A program made the translations under genes and the position numbers. From assembly GCA_038025085.1 (NCBI GenBank), contig CM076144.1, positions 17,571,501-17,635,500 on the forward strand: a stretch of DNA of 64,000 nt. The letters run 5' to 3'. The stretch is from Tetragonia tetragonoides (lineage: Eukaryota > Streptophyta > Magnoliopsida > Caryophyllales > Aizoaceae). Every line of letters starts with the position of its first letter. The stretch's first letter is position 1. This document shows, one piece after another, positions 24,481 to 36,491 of the stretch. Under the pieces are notes generated by a model. It was not told the DNA's origin. It saw nothing but the letters and a program-made list of their open reading frames with translations, and searched no databases.

Positions 24481-25074
24481 ATACTCTTGGACATATTCTT
24501 TCACCTCCATAGCCCCTTGAGATAGTTGAGTGAGTTGGAGGTATAGGTCTTGCTTGTAACTTTCGGGCACAAACCTCCTTGTCAACAAGGTTTTGAGCTT
24601 ACTTCATGTCTTGACCTTGATTTTTCCCTCTCTTGCTTGTTGTTGTTGCATATTGTCGAGCCAAAGAGAAGCATACTTCTTCATCTTAAGGGATGCCACC
24701 TTGTAGCATTTCTCATTATCATAGTCCTTGGCTTCAAAAAGCCTCTCAATGTTGCGTAGCCACTCAATGAAGTCACTAGGGTAAAGAGTACCCTCAAAGT
24801 CCGAAACCTCTAGCTTGAGGTCCCTCAAATCATCTTTGCGTCCCCTTCTTCTCCGAGGAGAACGAGAACGAGAGCCCTCACTAGACTCGCCATGGGATGA
24901 GCTAGAGTCTCCACTCTCATCGGGAGGACCACCTCTATTGTGAAAAGGATTCCCACCTCCTTCTTGTCTCTCCAAAAATGCAAGGACACGATCAAACTTA
25001 TCCTCAAGAGCCCTAAGGCATCCCGAGAGTTGAGCTTGTTCGAAAGTCATGCCCCTTTGAAAACTTCCGGCCAT
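24481..25074 (-). pseudogene. gypsy gag, N-terminal half
   Basis: Starts MAGSFQRGMTFEQAQ and has an Arg/Ser-rich linker (SRSRSPRRRRGRKDDLRDLK). The gag core follows: YPSDFIEWLRNIERLFEAKD and KVASLKMKKYASLWLDN. A stop at 24604 interrupts it, and the same frame continues through the TRRFVPESY block to 24481, where the copia LTR cuts it off. Confidence 0.85.
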
Positions 25075-25710
25075 TTTGTAGCTAGGTTCTTTGTGGTGTT
25101 GGCAAAATATTTGGCTTATGGGTTTGTTTTGTGGCTGGCTTAGACAAAAAATAAAAGGTATTGTGTTTTGGGAAGCAAATCACAAATGAGCCCCTAAGAT
25201 TCAATACGTTCAATGTAAACGTTTAGAGAAATGAGGGTGTGATCTTCTTGCTTCAATAGAATAAGAGAGAGAGATAGAAATATAGACTAAGAAGAGAAAA
25301 GGTTAAGACAAGAAGATTAGAAGCTTATATCACCCAAATAATCACAACAGAACCAGCACATAACTTTCCAACAACAAACAACTAGCTTCAGCTCAAACGC
25401 ATGTAAAACAGATCCAAATAACATGAATTATCTCACAACTTTCTATGCCAAAATCAAAATTCCACCAAGATAGTTTTGTAGATATATGTCTTAGGAATCC
25501 AAAGAACTAAGAAAGTCACAAATTTACCTCTAGAACTTCAGATATAAGAGAAATTCCAAGACTGCTCCAGTCGCTCGTCCAGCGAGAGCGATGAAATATA
25601 ATGAGCAGTTTGAAGGTCCAAAACTCCTCCTTTCCACTTGAAACCACCACGAGAAGAAACATACCAGACCAAATAACAAGAATCCCAGAAGAAACGAGCT
25701 TAATAACCAA

Positions 25711-25723
25711 AGCTATGATACCA
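25711..25723 (-). other. gypsy primer-binding site
   Basis: On the minus strand TGGTATCATAGCT differs by one base from TGGTATCAGAGC, the sequence complementary to the 3' end of initiator tRNA-Met that plant retroelements use. It lies three bases inside the LTR end ATGCATCA. Confidence 0.7.
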
Positions 25724-25726
25724 AAT

Positions 25727-26400
25727 TGATGCATAAAACTCATGTATTTACGCAACACAATGGATAATCAACTCGTTCTCTAACCAAAGATGAAATCTCG
25801 TTGGAATGAAACAAAGTGACTTGTTTTTGTGTTTTTGTGTAAGATAAATAAAGCAATTAACTGTTAACTCCAAAACCCAGCAATTAAGCACAAGTTTAGT
25901 CGCCTAAGAGGATCCCTACCCTTGCTAATCTCTCCCAAGCAATCAAGCACTAAGAAAGAATTAGTAGAAGCGTAAATACCCAAGCATAGCTTGTGAACAG
26001 AGGCAGTGCTCTATCTTGTGTTTTCATTCATCTAATATGCTTTCTTACAAGGATAAGGATACTATTTATAAGCTGAGAACCCTAGAGGATCATTCTAGAA
26101 ACAAGCTAAGGTGGCACAATGAGATAAGGATCTCAAAAGGAGCCGTTTTTGTGGTCCTCGCGCCAGCTCACAAGCGTACTCGGATAGTACAATTTGAAGC
26201 ACCTTCTTTGTACGAATCCACTAGTGGGTGCTGCTGTATCTTTTGTCTTCATCAGATGCTGCCTTGCTGCCCACTCCATGCTATTTTCAAGCTAGTTTTA
26301 TCAACTACTAAGCCAAGGAACAAACTCCTTTTTGTACGGCCTAATGAGTACGGATATTTGACAAAACAAAATGCAGAAATTAGAGCTACGCCTAAGCATT
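25727..26400 (-). repeat. gypsy LTR, single copy
   Basis: On the minus strand the LTR ends in ATGCATCA next to the primer-binding site. It contains a CTTATAAATAG promoter-like box (about 26061-26071). The other end, near the integrase stop at 26421, could not be placed exactly. It is the only LTR left, between pol and gag start. Confidence 0.6.
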
Positions 26401-26420
26401 ATTAAAAGCATAATTAAGGA

Positions 26421-27733
26421 CTAATTAAGCAAAATAATTAAGGTATAACCGTTAGAACAGTTAGGATTATCCTTAAGAGCCTCTACATAACCAATGGTGC
26501 TAATGCTTGCAAAGAGTTGATTAGCGTTCATGCTTTCTTCCTTGTGCTCAGTTGAGTTGCTTGTTACACTCGTATCCTCCTCCCCTTCTTGATTTGGACT
26601 TGTCCTCAAGTCGTCCAAGTACTCATCTTCCAAGTATGGCATAAGATCTCCAACGTTGAAAGTACTAAAAACGCTTGAATCTCCTCGTAGCTCAACCTTG
26701 TAGGCATTGTCTCCAATTCGTTCAAGCACCTTGAATGGACCATCAGCCCTAGGCATGAGCTTGTTCTTGCGCTTGGAAGGGAACCTTTCTTTCCGTAGGT
26801 GCAACCACACTAGATCACCGGGCTGAAATGAAGCTCTCTTGCGGTTCTTGTTGGATTTGGTTTTGTAGGCCTCATTTGTCTTCACAATTTGGGCTCTAAC
26901 TTGCTCATGGAGTTTCTTGATTCACGAGCCTTAGCCTTGGCATCAACACTCTTTCTTGCCTCAATGGAGAGAGGAATGTTGTCCAAGGGAGTGAGGGGGT
27001 TGAGGCCATAGCACACCTCAAAAGGACTCTTGCCCGTTGCACTACTCGGAGTGCGGTTGAAGGCAAATTCAGCAAATGGAAGCTTTAAATCCCAATCCTT
27101 GAGTGTCTTCTTCACAAGAGCTCTCAACAATATACCCAAGGTTCGGTTGGTCACTTCAGTTTGGCCATCCCTTTGAGGATGATGAGAGGTACTAAAGAGC
27201 AAACGGGTACCAAGCAACCTCCATAAAGTCTTCCAAAAGTAACTCAAGAACTTAGTGTCCCTATCCAAGACAATGGACCTAGGAACACCATGAAGTCTCA
27301 CTATCTCTTTGAAGAATAATTCAGCAACTTTGCTAGCATCATTTGTTTGATTACATGGGACAAAATGGAACATCTTTGAGAAGCGATCAACCACCACCAT
27401 GATAGAATCTTTGCCTCGTTGTGTCCCAGGAAGAGCCATAATGAAATCCATGCTAAAATCTTCCCAAGGACCATTAGGAACCGGGAGAGGCGTGTAAAGG
27501 CCTTTGTGAAAATGAGCCTTGGCTTGTTGGCAAGAAGAGCAACGAGCCACAAGCGCTTGAACATCACCAAGCATGCACGGCCAATAGAAATGCTCACATA
27601 AGATCTCATAAGTCTTGGTGTAGCCAAAATGACCAGCTAGACCACCTCCATGCGCCTCCTTTATCAACAAGTCCCTTATAGAGTTCTTAGGGACACAAAG
27701 CTTGTTGTTCTTAAATAAGAATCCTTCTTGCAT
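26421..27733 (-). pseudogene. gypsy integrase
   Basis: The H2C2 zinc site (HGGGLAGHFG, then CSSCQQAK), the core with SMDFIMALPG, VLDRDTKF and QRDGQTEVTNRT (D, D, E) and the C-terminal FQPGDLVWLHLRKERFP are all present. A one-base frame change near 26920 separates the core (ending 26882) from the C-terminal part (26885-26421). Otherwise it is well preserved. Confidence 0.92.
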
Positions 27734-27763
27734 GGTGTATTGCTTCTTGGGATCAGGGGCCTC

Positions 27764-28351
27764 TCATTTGACAATAGGAGCAAAGAAATCATCCTCTAGG
27801 TAGAGGTCTTTGATGAAAGAAAAACCAAGTACCCGAGCCTCCAAGATAGAGGGCATTGAGTACCTTCTTGATAAAGCATCGGCCACTACATTACTCTTAC
27901 CTTCCTTGTGTTTGGACACAAAGGAGAATGATTGCAAGAACTCTACCCACTTGGCATGTCGTGGATTGAGCTTAAGTTGGCCATTGATGTACTTCAAGGC
28001 CTCATTATCGGAATAGAGCACAAATTATTTGGGCTTGAGGTAGTGCGCCCAATGATCAATAGCACGAACAAGAGCATATAATTCTTTGTCATAGGTGCTG
28101 TAATTGAGCTTAGGACCACTCAGTTTCTCACTAAAGAAAGCAATCGGCCTCTTCTCTTGAATCAAAACATCCCCAATGCCAATTCCACTTGTATCACACT
28201 CAAATTCATCACAATAAGACTCAAGCAAAGGTTTCACCAACATAGGAACATCACAACCAACCAAGGACTCTCCTTCTTCAACAACAAGCAAAGCACATAC
28301 AACAACATTATCACATATCTCCTTTTCAACTTTGGTCATGCTCATGAACAA
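27764..28351 (-). pseudogene. gypsy RNase H fused to a protease-RT linker; RT deleted
   Basis: Reading down the minus strand, the linker [12 protein letters not shown], which normally leads into reverse transcriptase, is followed at once by [15 protein letters not shown], the start of RNase H. The whole polymerase domain is missing at about 28195. RNase H continues with [27 protein letters not shown] and, after a stop at 28025, [14 protein letters not shown] and [10 protein letters not shown]. Confidence 0.88.
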
Positions 28352-28404
28352 ACCCTTTCCATGCTTATCACGTTTATCAACAAGATCACACGGTAATAAA
28401 GGAG

Positions 28405-29200
28405 CTATATCTTTTTCCCACCCAAGAACAAGGAATAAGTATTAGCCCTCCCATTATGCCATACATGCTTATCAAAAAGCCACGGTCTACCCAATAAAAC
28501 ATGACAAGCATCCATAGGAATCACATCACAAAGCACATCATCTTTATAATTAGTACCAATGGAGAAAGGCATAGAAACTTGTCGAGTTACCTTGACTTCA
28601 CTTCCCTTGTTAAGCCATTGAAGCTTGTAAGGGCTAGGGTGCTTGGAGGTAGGCAAGCCAAGCTTATCCACAAAGAGTGTAGAAGCGGCTTTTGCACAAC
28701 TACCCCCATCAATGATGAGTTGACAAACTTTCCCTTGTATAGTGCAACGAATATTGAAGATGTTTTCCCTTTGAGCTCGATCTTTAGGAATCTCCTCGGC
28801 ATGGAGGACTCTCCTTGTGACTAGAAGTTCACCTCTATCCGCCTCCACATACTCTTCATAATCATCATAGTGAGGATCACTCAATGATTTACCCTCGGAC
28901 TCAGTATCCGTGGGTATTTCTTCGGCCTCCATGGCTGCCAAGGCATTCTTGTTAGGACAATCCGCCTTATAATGGCCAAAACCACGGCACTTGTAGCATC
29001 TTTTCTCCACAGAGGGAGGTTTGCTCACCTCAGGCTTCTTTTCTTGCTTGACACTAGAGTCCTTAGTGCCGCTTGTACTACCCTTAGAATAGGTAGTTGG
29101 GGTTTTAAGAAAGAGCTTAGGATAAGACCTCTTTTCCTTTTGTTACTTGGCCACTTTGAGAGACAACTTGATGGCACCTTCTAAGGTCCACAATTGTTGT
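28405..29200 (-). pseudogene. gypsy gag C-terminus, zinc knuckle and protease
   Basis: A gag tail (VELQQLWTLEGAIKLSLKV) with one stop is followed by the knuckle CYKCRGFGHYKADC. An acidic linker and a pepsin-like protease follow (LIIDGGSCAKAAS, where many relatives read D-G/S-G-S; then VLLGRPWLFDKHVWHNGR). The block from 29028 to 28405 is open. Confidence 0.88.
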
Positions 29201-29213
29201 AGCTCGACCCTCT

Positions 29214-29248
<35 letters not shown>

Positions 29249-29300
29249 ACAATTGTTGTAGCTCGACCCTCTCCTATATATATATATATATATTCGATTA
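29189..29300. repeat. 60-bp duplication with (TA)n tracts
   Basis: GTCCACAATTGTTGTAGCTC plus GACCCTCTCC and a (TA)n tract occurs at 29189-29244 and again at 29249-29294. It marks the broken 5' side of the gypsy gag fragment. Confidence 0.85.
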
Positions 29301-29380
29301 TGATCATGATTGAATACTAATGGGTGGATGATAAAAAAAAACAATAGTAACATTTTAATTGCTGTTTTTTTGCTCCTTCA

Positions 29381-30697
29381 ATGGGTGAAAATGGCAAGCG
29401 TTCTTCTGCGAAAACCAAAACCTCTTCACTGAAGGATTTTTTGGATAAAAAAAGGAAAGATGAGCTCTCTCCTGTTAAGGAGGAAACTATTTCAGATGAG
29501 GAAAGCGTAGTTCTTTCGGGTACTTCACATTCTAAGGGTATTCCTGGTTTATCTGGGGAGCCCGGTGGTAAGGTAGCCAGGCGACTAGAGATGGTGGCAA
29601 CACCTGTTCCGATCCCCTCACCGGTGTTGCAAGAGTCGGTCTCAGCACCTTTGCCACCAGGTTTGCAAAACCCCTCTCCTCTTGTCCCCGTTAATACTTG
29701 TTTGAAATTGGATTTTGTTCCGCCGATTTTGCGTGATGGGAAACTTGTTGGGGTGTTTAATAAGCTGGAATTAAAATCTGAAGCTGAAAAATGAAAATAT
29801 ACTTTAGTTGGATTTGTGATGGGGGAAAATCCATACCTAAAACAGATTGTGAGCTATGTGGATTCATTCTGGATGGGAATTAAACCTCGAATATTTCCAC
29901 ATGAGGAGGGTTACTTTGTATTTCGTTTTCAATCTGCAGATGAGATGCAAAAGGTTATTGATGCAGGGCCATATGTTTACAACTATAAGCCTTTTGTATT
30001 GCGAGAATGGGTAGATAATTTCAAGATTAACACTGATACTGTAAGGAATTTGCCCCTGTGGATTCAGTTGCCAAAGCTACCTTTGCCATGTTGGGCTGCT
30101 GATTCATTTAGCAGAATTGGTAGCTTCCTGGGAAGGCCAATTATGGTAGACCAGGTCACTACTAAGCAGGAACGAACATCATTTGCACTACTGCTAATTG
30201 ATATAGACATAACTAAACCCCTGGAGAGAGAGCTTACAGTAACAGATGATAATGGACTCACATTCACACAGCAGGTGTTATATGAGTGTGAACCAATCTT
30301 TTGCTCAAAATGTCTGCAATTTGGGCATAAAGTTGAGGATTGAAGGAAAACTCTTACAAACAACCATGTTAAGCCAGCAGGTCCTAGGAAAAAGAAGAAG
30401 ACCAAGGCTAAAGAACAATGGGTGCCTAAGAAACCTATTTAGCTTCAAGCTCCTGTTGTCCATGCACAAGTAGAGAAGGATGGGTGGCAGATTGTTGGAG
30501 CAAAAGGGAAAAGTATTGCTGCCCCTGAGGCAGCTGTAACCACCTCAAATACTTTTGAGGCACTGACAAGCTCTAGTAGAACTGTCATTTATGACTATTT
30601 GCCTGATGGTTCCATTGTAGTGATTGAGGATGAGTTTGAAGGTGAAGCTAGCAAGGAGGCAAGTGATAAGCCCTCCCAAGTTACAACAGTGCCATGA
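29381..30697 (+). pseudogene. LINE ORF1 (DUF4283 and zinc knuckle)
   Basis: An N-terminal Lys/Ser-rich region is followed by a DUF4283-type RNA-binding domain (YFVFRFQSADEMQKVIDAGP, then PLWIQLPKLPL) and CSKCLQFGHKVED, a CX2CX4HX4C knuckle whose last Cys codon has become TGA (30341-30343). Another stop follows SEAEK at 29794, and one follows VPKKPI near 30440. It ends at about 30697, just overlapping the ORF2 start. Confidence 0.85.
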
Positions 30698-33600
30698 AGA
30701 GCCTCTTCATGAACATGAGAGGCCTCAATAAACCCTCCAAGCAGAGGGGTCTTAGGTATTTCTTGCAACAACATAAACTTGATATTGCAGGCATACTTGA
30801 GACTAAAATAAACCTTTCTTTAGTGAAATTAAAGAATAACTTAGGGAATGATTGGAATGTTGTCTGTAATCATCAGTCTGCTCCCAATGGGAGGGTGATG
30901 ATAGTGTGGGATTCCACTAAAGTAGAAGTTAAGGTGATTTCTGAAATGGATCAATTTATAACTGCAAAGGTTAGATGGTTGGGGAATACTAGTATTATTA
31001 GATTTACAGCATTGTATGGCAGAAATGACCTCATTGGCAGGAGACATTGCTGGGATTCTCTGACTCAAGGGGCTATTATGGGGCCTTGGATCATTGGTGG
31101 TGACTTCAATCCTACTTTGAAACCTTGTGAGAGAACTAACAACCAAGGCAGGCAATCTGGTGATACTGAGCTACAAGATTTGTTCTATGAATTGAAATTA
31201 GCTGATATCAGGTCCAAGGGGTGGGACTTTATCTGGTGCAATAGACACAATGCATCAAGTAGACTCTACACCAAACTGGATAGAGTGGTGGGGAAGGAGT
31301 CTTGGCTGAATCAGTTTCCCTCGGCAGAGGTGGGTTTTATTCAGACTAAACTGTCTAATCATTGTGCTGGAGTGGTGTCTATTCAACAGGATATATATCT
31401 CAAGGCCCTAAACCTTTTAGATTCTTCTCTCATTGGGCAGATGATGCTAATTTCCTGAAGTTGGTACATGATATTGGCAGTTTGATGGGTGGGGTGTTCC
31501 TATGTTCAAAGTACTGCAGAAACTCAAACATGTCAAATCTGCTCTTAAAATTTTTGCTAGACAATACAGAGGGCTTCCTAGGCAGATTGAGGAAGCTACT
31601 GATACTCTGACCACCATTCAGCAAAGATTGCAGACTAATTTATTTGATCTTGACCTAATTGAGGGTGAAAAATTGGCTTTAGCTAAGCTGGATAAACTGA
31701 GCAAGGTTGAGGAAGCTTCTCTAAGGCAGAAAGCAGGCATTAGGTGGATTCAGTGTGGGGATGGCAACACGAAATTCTTCCATGCTTCAGTGAAGGCTCG
31801 GAGGGCTAGAAATAAAATCACCTACATCTATGATTCACAAGATAATAAGATTGTGGATCACAAAATTATTCAAGATGAGTTCATGACTTTCTTCAAAGGT
31901 CTTATGGGCTCTAGGGCTTCTAATCTCCCTGTCATAAACCCTGAGATCTTGACTGGTGGGGCTGTATTAACTTTTGAACAACAAGTGCATCTGGCTAGAG
32001 ACTATACAGTTGAAGAGGTTAAGCAGGCTCTCTGGAAAATGGAGGATGAGAAGGCCCCAGGGCCAGATGGCTTTACAGCAAGTTTTTACAAAAAAGCTTG
32101 GTCTGTGATCAAGGAGGATATTTGTACTGCTGTGGTTGATATTGTCCAGAATAGTAAGATGCTCCATAGCCTGAATTGCACTTCCATTACCTTGGTCCCT
32201 AAGGTAACTAACCCCTCTCTTTTTAGTGAATTCAGACCAATATCTTTTTGCAATGTCTTTTACAAGATTGTTTCTAAGGTGATTGCAAATAGAATGTGTA
32301 GTGTCCTTAACTCTGTGATACATGAGACTCAGTCAGCTTTTGTTAGAGGTAGAAGAATCACTGATAATGTTATCTTAGCTCATGAGCTGGTAAAACATTA
32401 TGGAAGAAAGCACTTATCACCTACATGTCTCCTAAAGGTGGATTTAAGGAAGGCTTATGACTCCATTGAGTGGTCCTTTATTGAGCAGATCTTGTACTCT
32501 CTTAGATTTCCTGCTAAGTTTGTGCAAATGATCATGGTGTGTATATCTACTGTTAGCTAGTCAGTTTGCTACAATGGGTCTTTATTGCACCCTTTTGCTG
32601 CTAGGAAAGGGTTAAGACAAGGAGACCCTCTTTCTCCATATCTTTTTGTCATAGGAATGGAATATCTCTCTAGATGCCTTGATCAACTGAGATGTCAACC
32701 TCAATTCAAATACCATCCGAAGTGCTCTAAATTCAAAATTTGTCATAGCATTTTTGCTGATGACTTATTACTGTTCTCTAGAGGTGATAGTCAGTCCTAT
32801 TGGTTACCTGCTACATTATTTGAATGAGTTCTCAGTTGCATCTGGTCTCCAAGCAAATTTCAAAAAATCTGAAATATACATTGGTGGTCTGACTGAGGAG
32901 CAACAGCAAGCTATCCTGCAGAATACATTGTTTGTTAGAGGGACTCTACCTGTAAAGTACCTAGGAGTACCTTTGTCTTCCAAGAGACTCTCAATTTCAC
33001 AATGTCAGCCAATCATAGAAAGGGTGACTGCTAGAATGACTGGATGGACAAGTATACTCCTTTCTTATGCTGGTAGACTACAATTGCTCAAGAGTGTGGT
33101 GTTCTCTTTACAATTATATTGGTCCCAGGTGTTCATACTTTCTCAAGCTGTGCTCAACCATATTGAGAAACTCTGTAAGTCCTTGCTTTGGACTGGCTCT
33201 TGTGCACCTTGTAGGAGAGCCCTTGTTGCTTGGGAACAGGTATGTGCACCTAAATCCAAGGGGGGGCTAGGCATCTTTAAGCTTCAGTTGTGGAATGTTG
33301 CTGCTGTGGGTAAACTGGTTTGGGATATCCACAAACTAAAAGAAAGATTGTGGATTCAGTGGATTTCCAATTATTATATAAAGGGACAAAACTTTTGGGA
33401 TATGAATTGTCCCATGCAAGCTTCATGGATGATAAAGAAGATTTTTGATGACAGAGATAAGGTGAAGAATATTGTTATTGCCAGCCACAACTACAAGATA
33501 AGCTGAGCTTATATGGAGTTATCTCTTGACTGGCCTGCTATGTCCTGGACTAAATTTTGCTGGGGTCCTCTGAGTTTGCCTAAACAAGCTTTTTGTTTTT

Positions 33601-34052
33601 GGCTAACATGTATGCAGAGGCTACCTACAGTTGACAGAATGATGAGACTTGGAATTGCAAATGTCTCTCGCTTAGACTGTGTATTGTGCAGCAATGAGAA
33701 TGAATCACATGCACATCTCTTCTTTGAATGCTCCTTCTCGAAGGAGGTTCTGACAACATTGATGAACTGGGTGAGAGCACCTGTTCCCTGTTTCCATTGG
33801 GATCAGGTGCTTGAGTGGGCTATGGTTACTGCTGTAGGTAAGAATGTGCGCAAGAAAGTTGTGAAAGCTCTTTTAGCTGCTGTCTGTCATGGAATATGGG
33901 AAGCTAGGAACGCCAGGATCTTTCACCAAGAACAAAGAACTGCCAATGGGGTGTGTAGGAAGATTATACACCAGCTGCATGCTCGAGCAAGCAATTCAGG
34001 ATGCAAGAAGCTAAGCAATTTGATGCAAACTGAGCTTAATTGTATGCCTTAA
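30694..34052 (+). pseudogene. LINE ORF2: endonuclease and reverse transcriptase
   Basis: An APE-type endonuclease opens the frame (MKSLFMNMRGLNKP, GILETKINL, WIIGGDFNPTL, with Asp/His residues in SNHCAG). Reverse transcriptase follows: EKAPGPDGFTASFYK, SEFRPISFCNVFYKI, KGLRQGDPLSPYLF and FADDLLLF at 32752-32775. The C-terminal region has PKQAFCFWLTCMQRLPTVDR and CVLCSNENESHAHLFFEC. Frameshifts near 31400 and 32800 and stops at 32558-32560 and 33504-33506 break it. Confidence 0.93.
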
Positions 34053-34557
34053 TTTGTTTAGTTGCTGATGTAGTTTGTTTTCCTCCCCTGCGTGGGATGG
34101 TGATGGTTTGTTGTAATGCTGTTTAGCTTTGTTTAAATCTGGTGGGTGTTCCAGATTTAAATGCTGTGCTGTAACGTTCATATATATTTTTGGAATGAAA
34201 TTATCAACTTTTCCACAAAAAAAATAAAATAAAATAAAATTTCAATTGCTCTTTTTTGGATGAATTTATTTGCCGTACCAAATAGTATATCACTACTAAA
34301 CGTACAATTATTCAGTTCTACTACAAAATTGATTAAAAACAATATATAGAAAATCTAGAAAATACTATAAGAATTTATCATATGAACAACGAAAACCAAA
34401 ACATCTAATGTGACGGCTATTAAATTTATGAAATGTATGAACCAAAAGTGATTGTATCCCATGCAACGCACATGGACCATACCAACCTCAAGATAGATTA
34501 CATTAAAAATACTGATGTAGCAAATGTATACGGTGACTGAATGAGATAGTAGATAAC

Positions 34558-34701
34558 TATCACGAGTTATAGTAATATTGAGATTCTCTATTATGACGAG
34601 TTCTATGTTATAGGAAGTGTTTTGTTATAGGAGGTCTAGTTATGGAATGCTTCCATATGATTAGGGGTCCTAGCTGTTCTTATCTTGCCATATGGTTGTA
34701 C
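34558..34701 (+). repeat. copia 2, 5' LTR fragment
   Basis: Shares TATCNCGAGTTATAGTAATA, GTTCTATGTTATAGGAAGTG and TTCCATATGATTAGG with 39975-40110. It is cut off at 34701. Confidence 0.8.
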
Positions 34702-35172
34702 TTAGACTTGTTAATTGGGTCGGGCGGGTCGGTAATACCGGAGTTGAGTTTTGGATTCTGCCAATTTTCAAAACTGAGAACGGCAAACTGAAAACCAAAA
34801 AAATATGGTTTTCTCCTTCAGTTTTTGAGTTGCAAAATAAAGGCTTCCGCGGCCCACAGGTTACGTTCATCAGTAATTCAGTAGCATCTCTTCAGATCTC
34901 TACCGCGCGGCATCGCCATGACCACCTTTGAGAAGTCTCGCTTGCCGCAAACTTGCTGATGTGGGCATTTATTATTATTTTATTATTGAAATCAATAAAT
35001 CTGAAAACTAAAACTGATTTCAGTTTTCAATTTATTTAAACCCCAAAACAAAAAACCCTTCCGAACAGGGCCTTATGTTCCCGATTTACGTTGCATCTTT
35101 ATCTCTATTCCTCAATTGTGCGATGACTTATACTGTGTCGTGACCTTTAACAATTCTATGTGTACGTGCTAT
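34702..35172. other. MITE-like filler in copia 2
   Basis: Unrelated sequence replaces the gag region. Its right part is the complement of GGCCCTGTTCGGAAGGGTTT, a terminus style typical of plant MITEs, ending near 35072. The partner end is not clear. Confidence 0.35.
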
Positions 35173-36486
35173 TCAGGACCAAACGAGGAGGCTGATTGGA
35201 ACGGGAAGTAAGCATGATGGACTCTATTACTTCGGCAACCATTCAAGTGTTCAAGCTCTCACAGTTGATGTTGCTACGTCACCATTGGATCTTTGGCATG
35301 CTCGGATGGGTCATTCGTCCGAAAAAGTAGTGAAGTTACTTCCTCCCATTGGCGCTTGTAGAGGTAGTCTTTATAAAGCATGTGAAATTTATTTGTTTTC
35401 ATGTAGAGCACCATAGAAATAATTGTCCAATAAGTGAACATACTAGTAGTCGTATCTTTGAACTTATTCATATTTATGTGTGGGGCACGTATCTCCATAG
35501 AGCCTCGTGTGGGGCCAAGTATTTTTTTTTACTATTGTGGATGATTTTTCGAAAGTCGTTTGGGTTTACTCAATGAATGACAAAACTGAGGTTTTCTTGC
35601 ACTTTATGGCATTTGTGGCAATGGTTGAACGCCATTTTTCTTCATCTATTTAAATTGTGAGGACTGACAACAGCACAAAATTCAACAGTTTACTTGATTA
35701 CTTTGCCTCTTTTGGAATTTTATTTCAAACTTCTTGTGTCGGGGCCCCTCCAACAAAACGGGAGGGTAGAACGGAAACATCAATATATTTTAAATGTTGC
35801 TAGGGCTTTGCGGTTTCAAGCAAACGTATCTATTTATTTTTGGGGAGAATGTGTGTTAACAACTGCTCATCTCATTAATCGAACTCCTTCCTCTGTTTTA
35901 CATAATAAAACTCCCTTTGAGGTGTTGTTTGGGCACCCTCCATCCTTTGATGTCATTCGAGTGTTTGGGTCACTTTGCTTTGCTCACAATCAAAAGACAA
36001 AGGGAGATAAGTTTGCAAGTCGGAGTCGTAAGTGCATCTTTATGCGGTACCCTTTTAAAATAAAGGATTGGAAGCTCTATGATCTTAATAATAATGTGTT
36101 CTTCGTCTCTCAGGATGTAAAGTTTTTTGAGAAAAAGTGTTTCCGTCTGTTGATCCCGATGCTGAAAATTTTTGTCCTCTTGAGAAATTTGATCCCCACA
36201 CAAAAATTAATGTTGATTTTGCTGAATTTGTTGACTATGAGAACGAACCCACTATTCTGGACTCACCACCTTAGGTTATTTCCTAGGACGTGGCTGCACC
36301 CGTCCAACACCCTTCTATGCAAGACGAGATCCAAGTGCTCGAAGACAAAACACATGGACTCTTGAAAAACTACCTCCCAGCAAACGAGCCTTGGGTAATC
36401 AGTGGGTGTACCGCGAAAAATATGACTCCTAACGCTATTTCGTACGCTTAAAGGCTCGTCTTGTCGTCTTTGGAAATCACCAAATT
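35173..36486 (+). pseudogene. copia 2 integrase
   Basis: LDLWHARMGHSSEKVVKLLP is the GAG-pre-integrase zinc region. Then come FTIVDDFSKVVWVYSMNDK, IVRTDNSTKFNS and GAPQQNGRVERKH, and WGECVLTTAHLINRTPS. A stop precedes IVRTDN. At the right end the frame reaches the start of the reverse transcriptase (GNQWVYR, ARLVVFGNHQIEG) and is then split by the solo LTR. Confidence 0.88.
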
Positions 36487-36491
36487 GAAGG

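Larger units (their letters stand above)
24481..29216 (-). mobile_element. Ty3/gypsy element in circularly permuted order
   Basis: On the minus strand, from high to low coordinates: gag C-terminus with zinc knuckle, protease, RNase H, integrase, one LTR with a primer-binding site, then the gag N-terminus. The two gag parts are close to complementary: the first half ends near an EVKEYVQEY motif and the second begins near VELQQLW. The reverse transcriptase is deleted. The integrase C-terminus (FNVGDLMPYLEDEY then DDLRTSPNQEGE) resembles chromovirus-type gypsy elements. Insertion of a one-LTR circle, or tandem copies with deletions, could explain the order. Confidence 0.85.
29373..34240 (+). mobile_element. 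LINE (L1-type), nearly full length
   Basis: ORF1, ORF2 and an A-rich tail (34216-34240) are all present. Imperfect target duplications flank it: TTTTAATTGCTGTTTTTTTG at 29353-29372 and ATTTCAATTGCTCTTTTTTG at 34239-34257. A 5' UTR is almost absent, with ORF1 starting 8 bases inside. Stops and frameshifts in both ORFs make it inactive. Confidence 0.9.
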
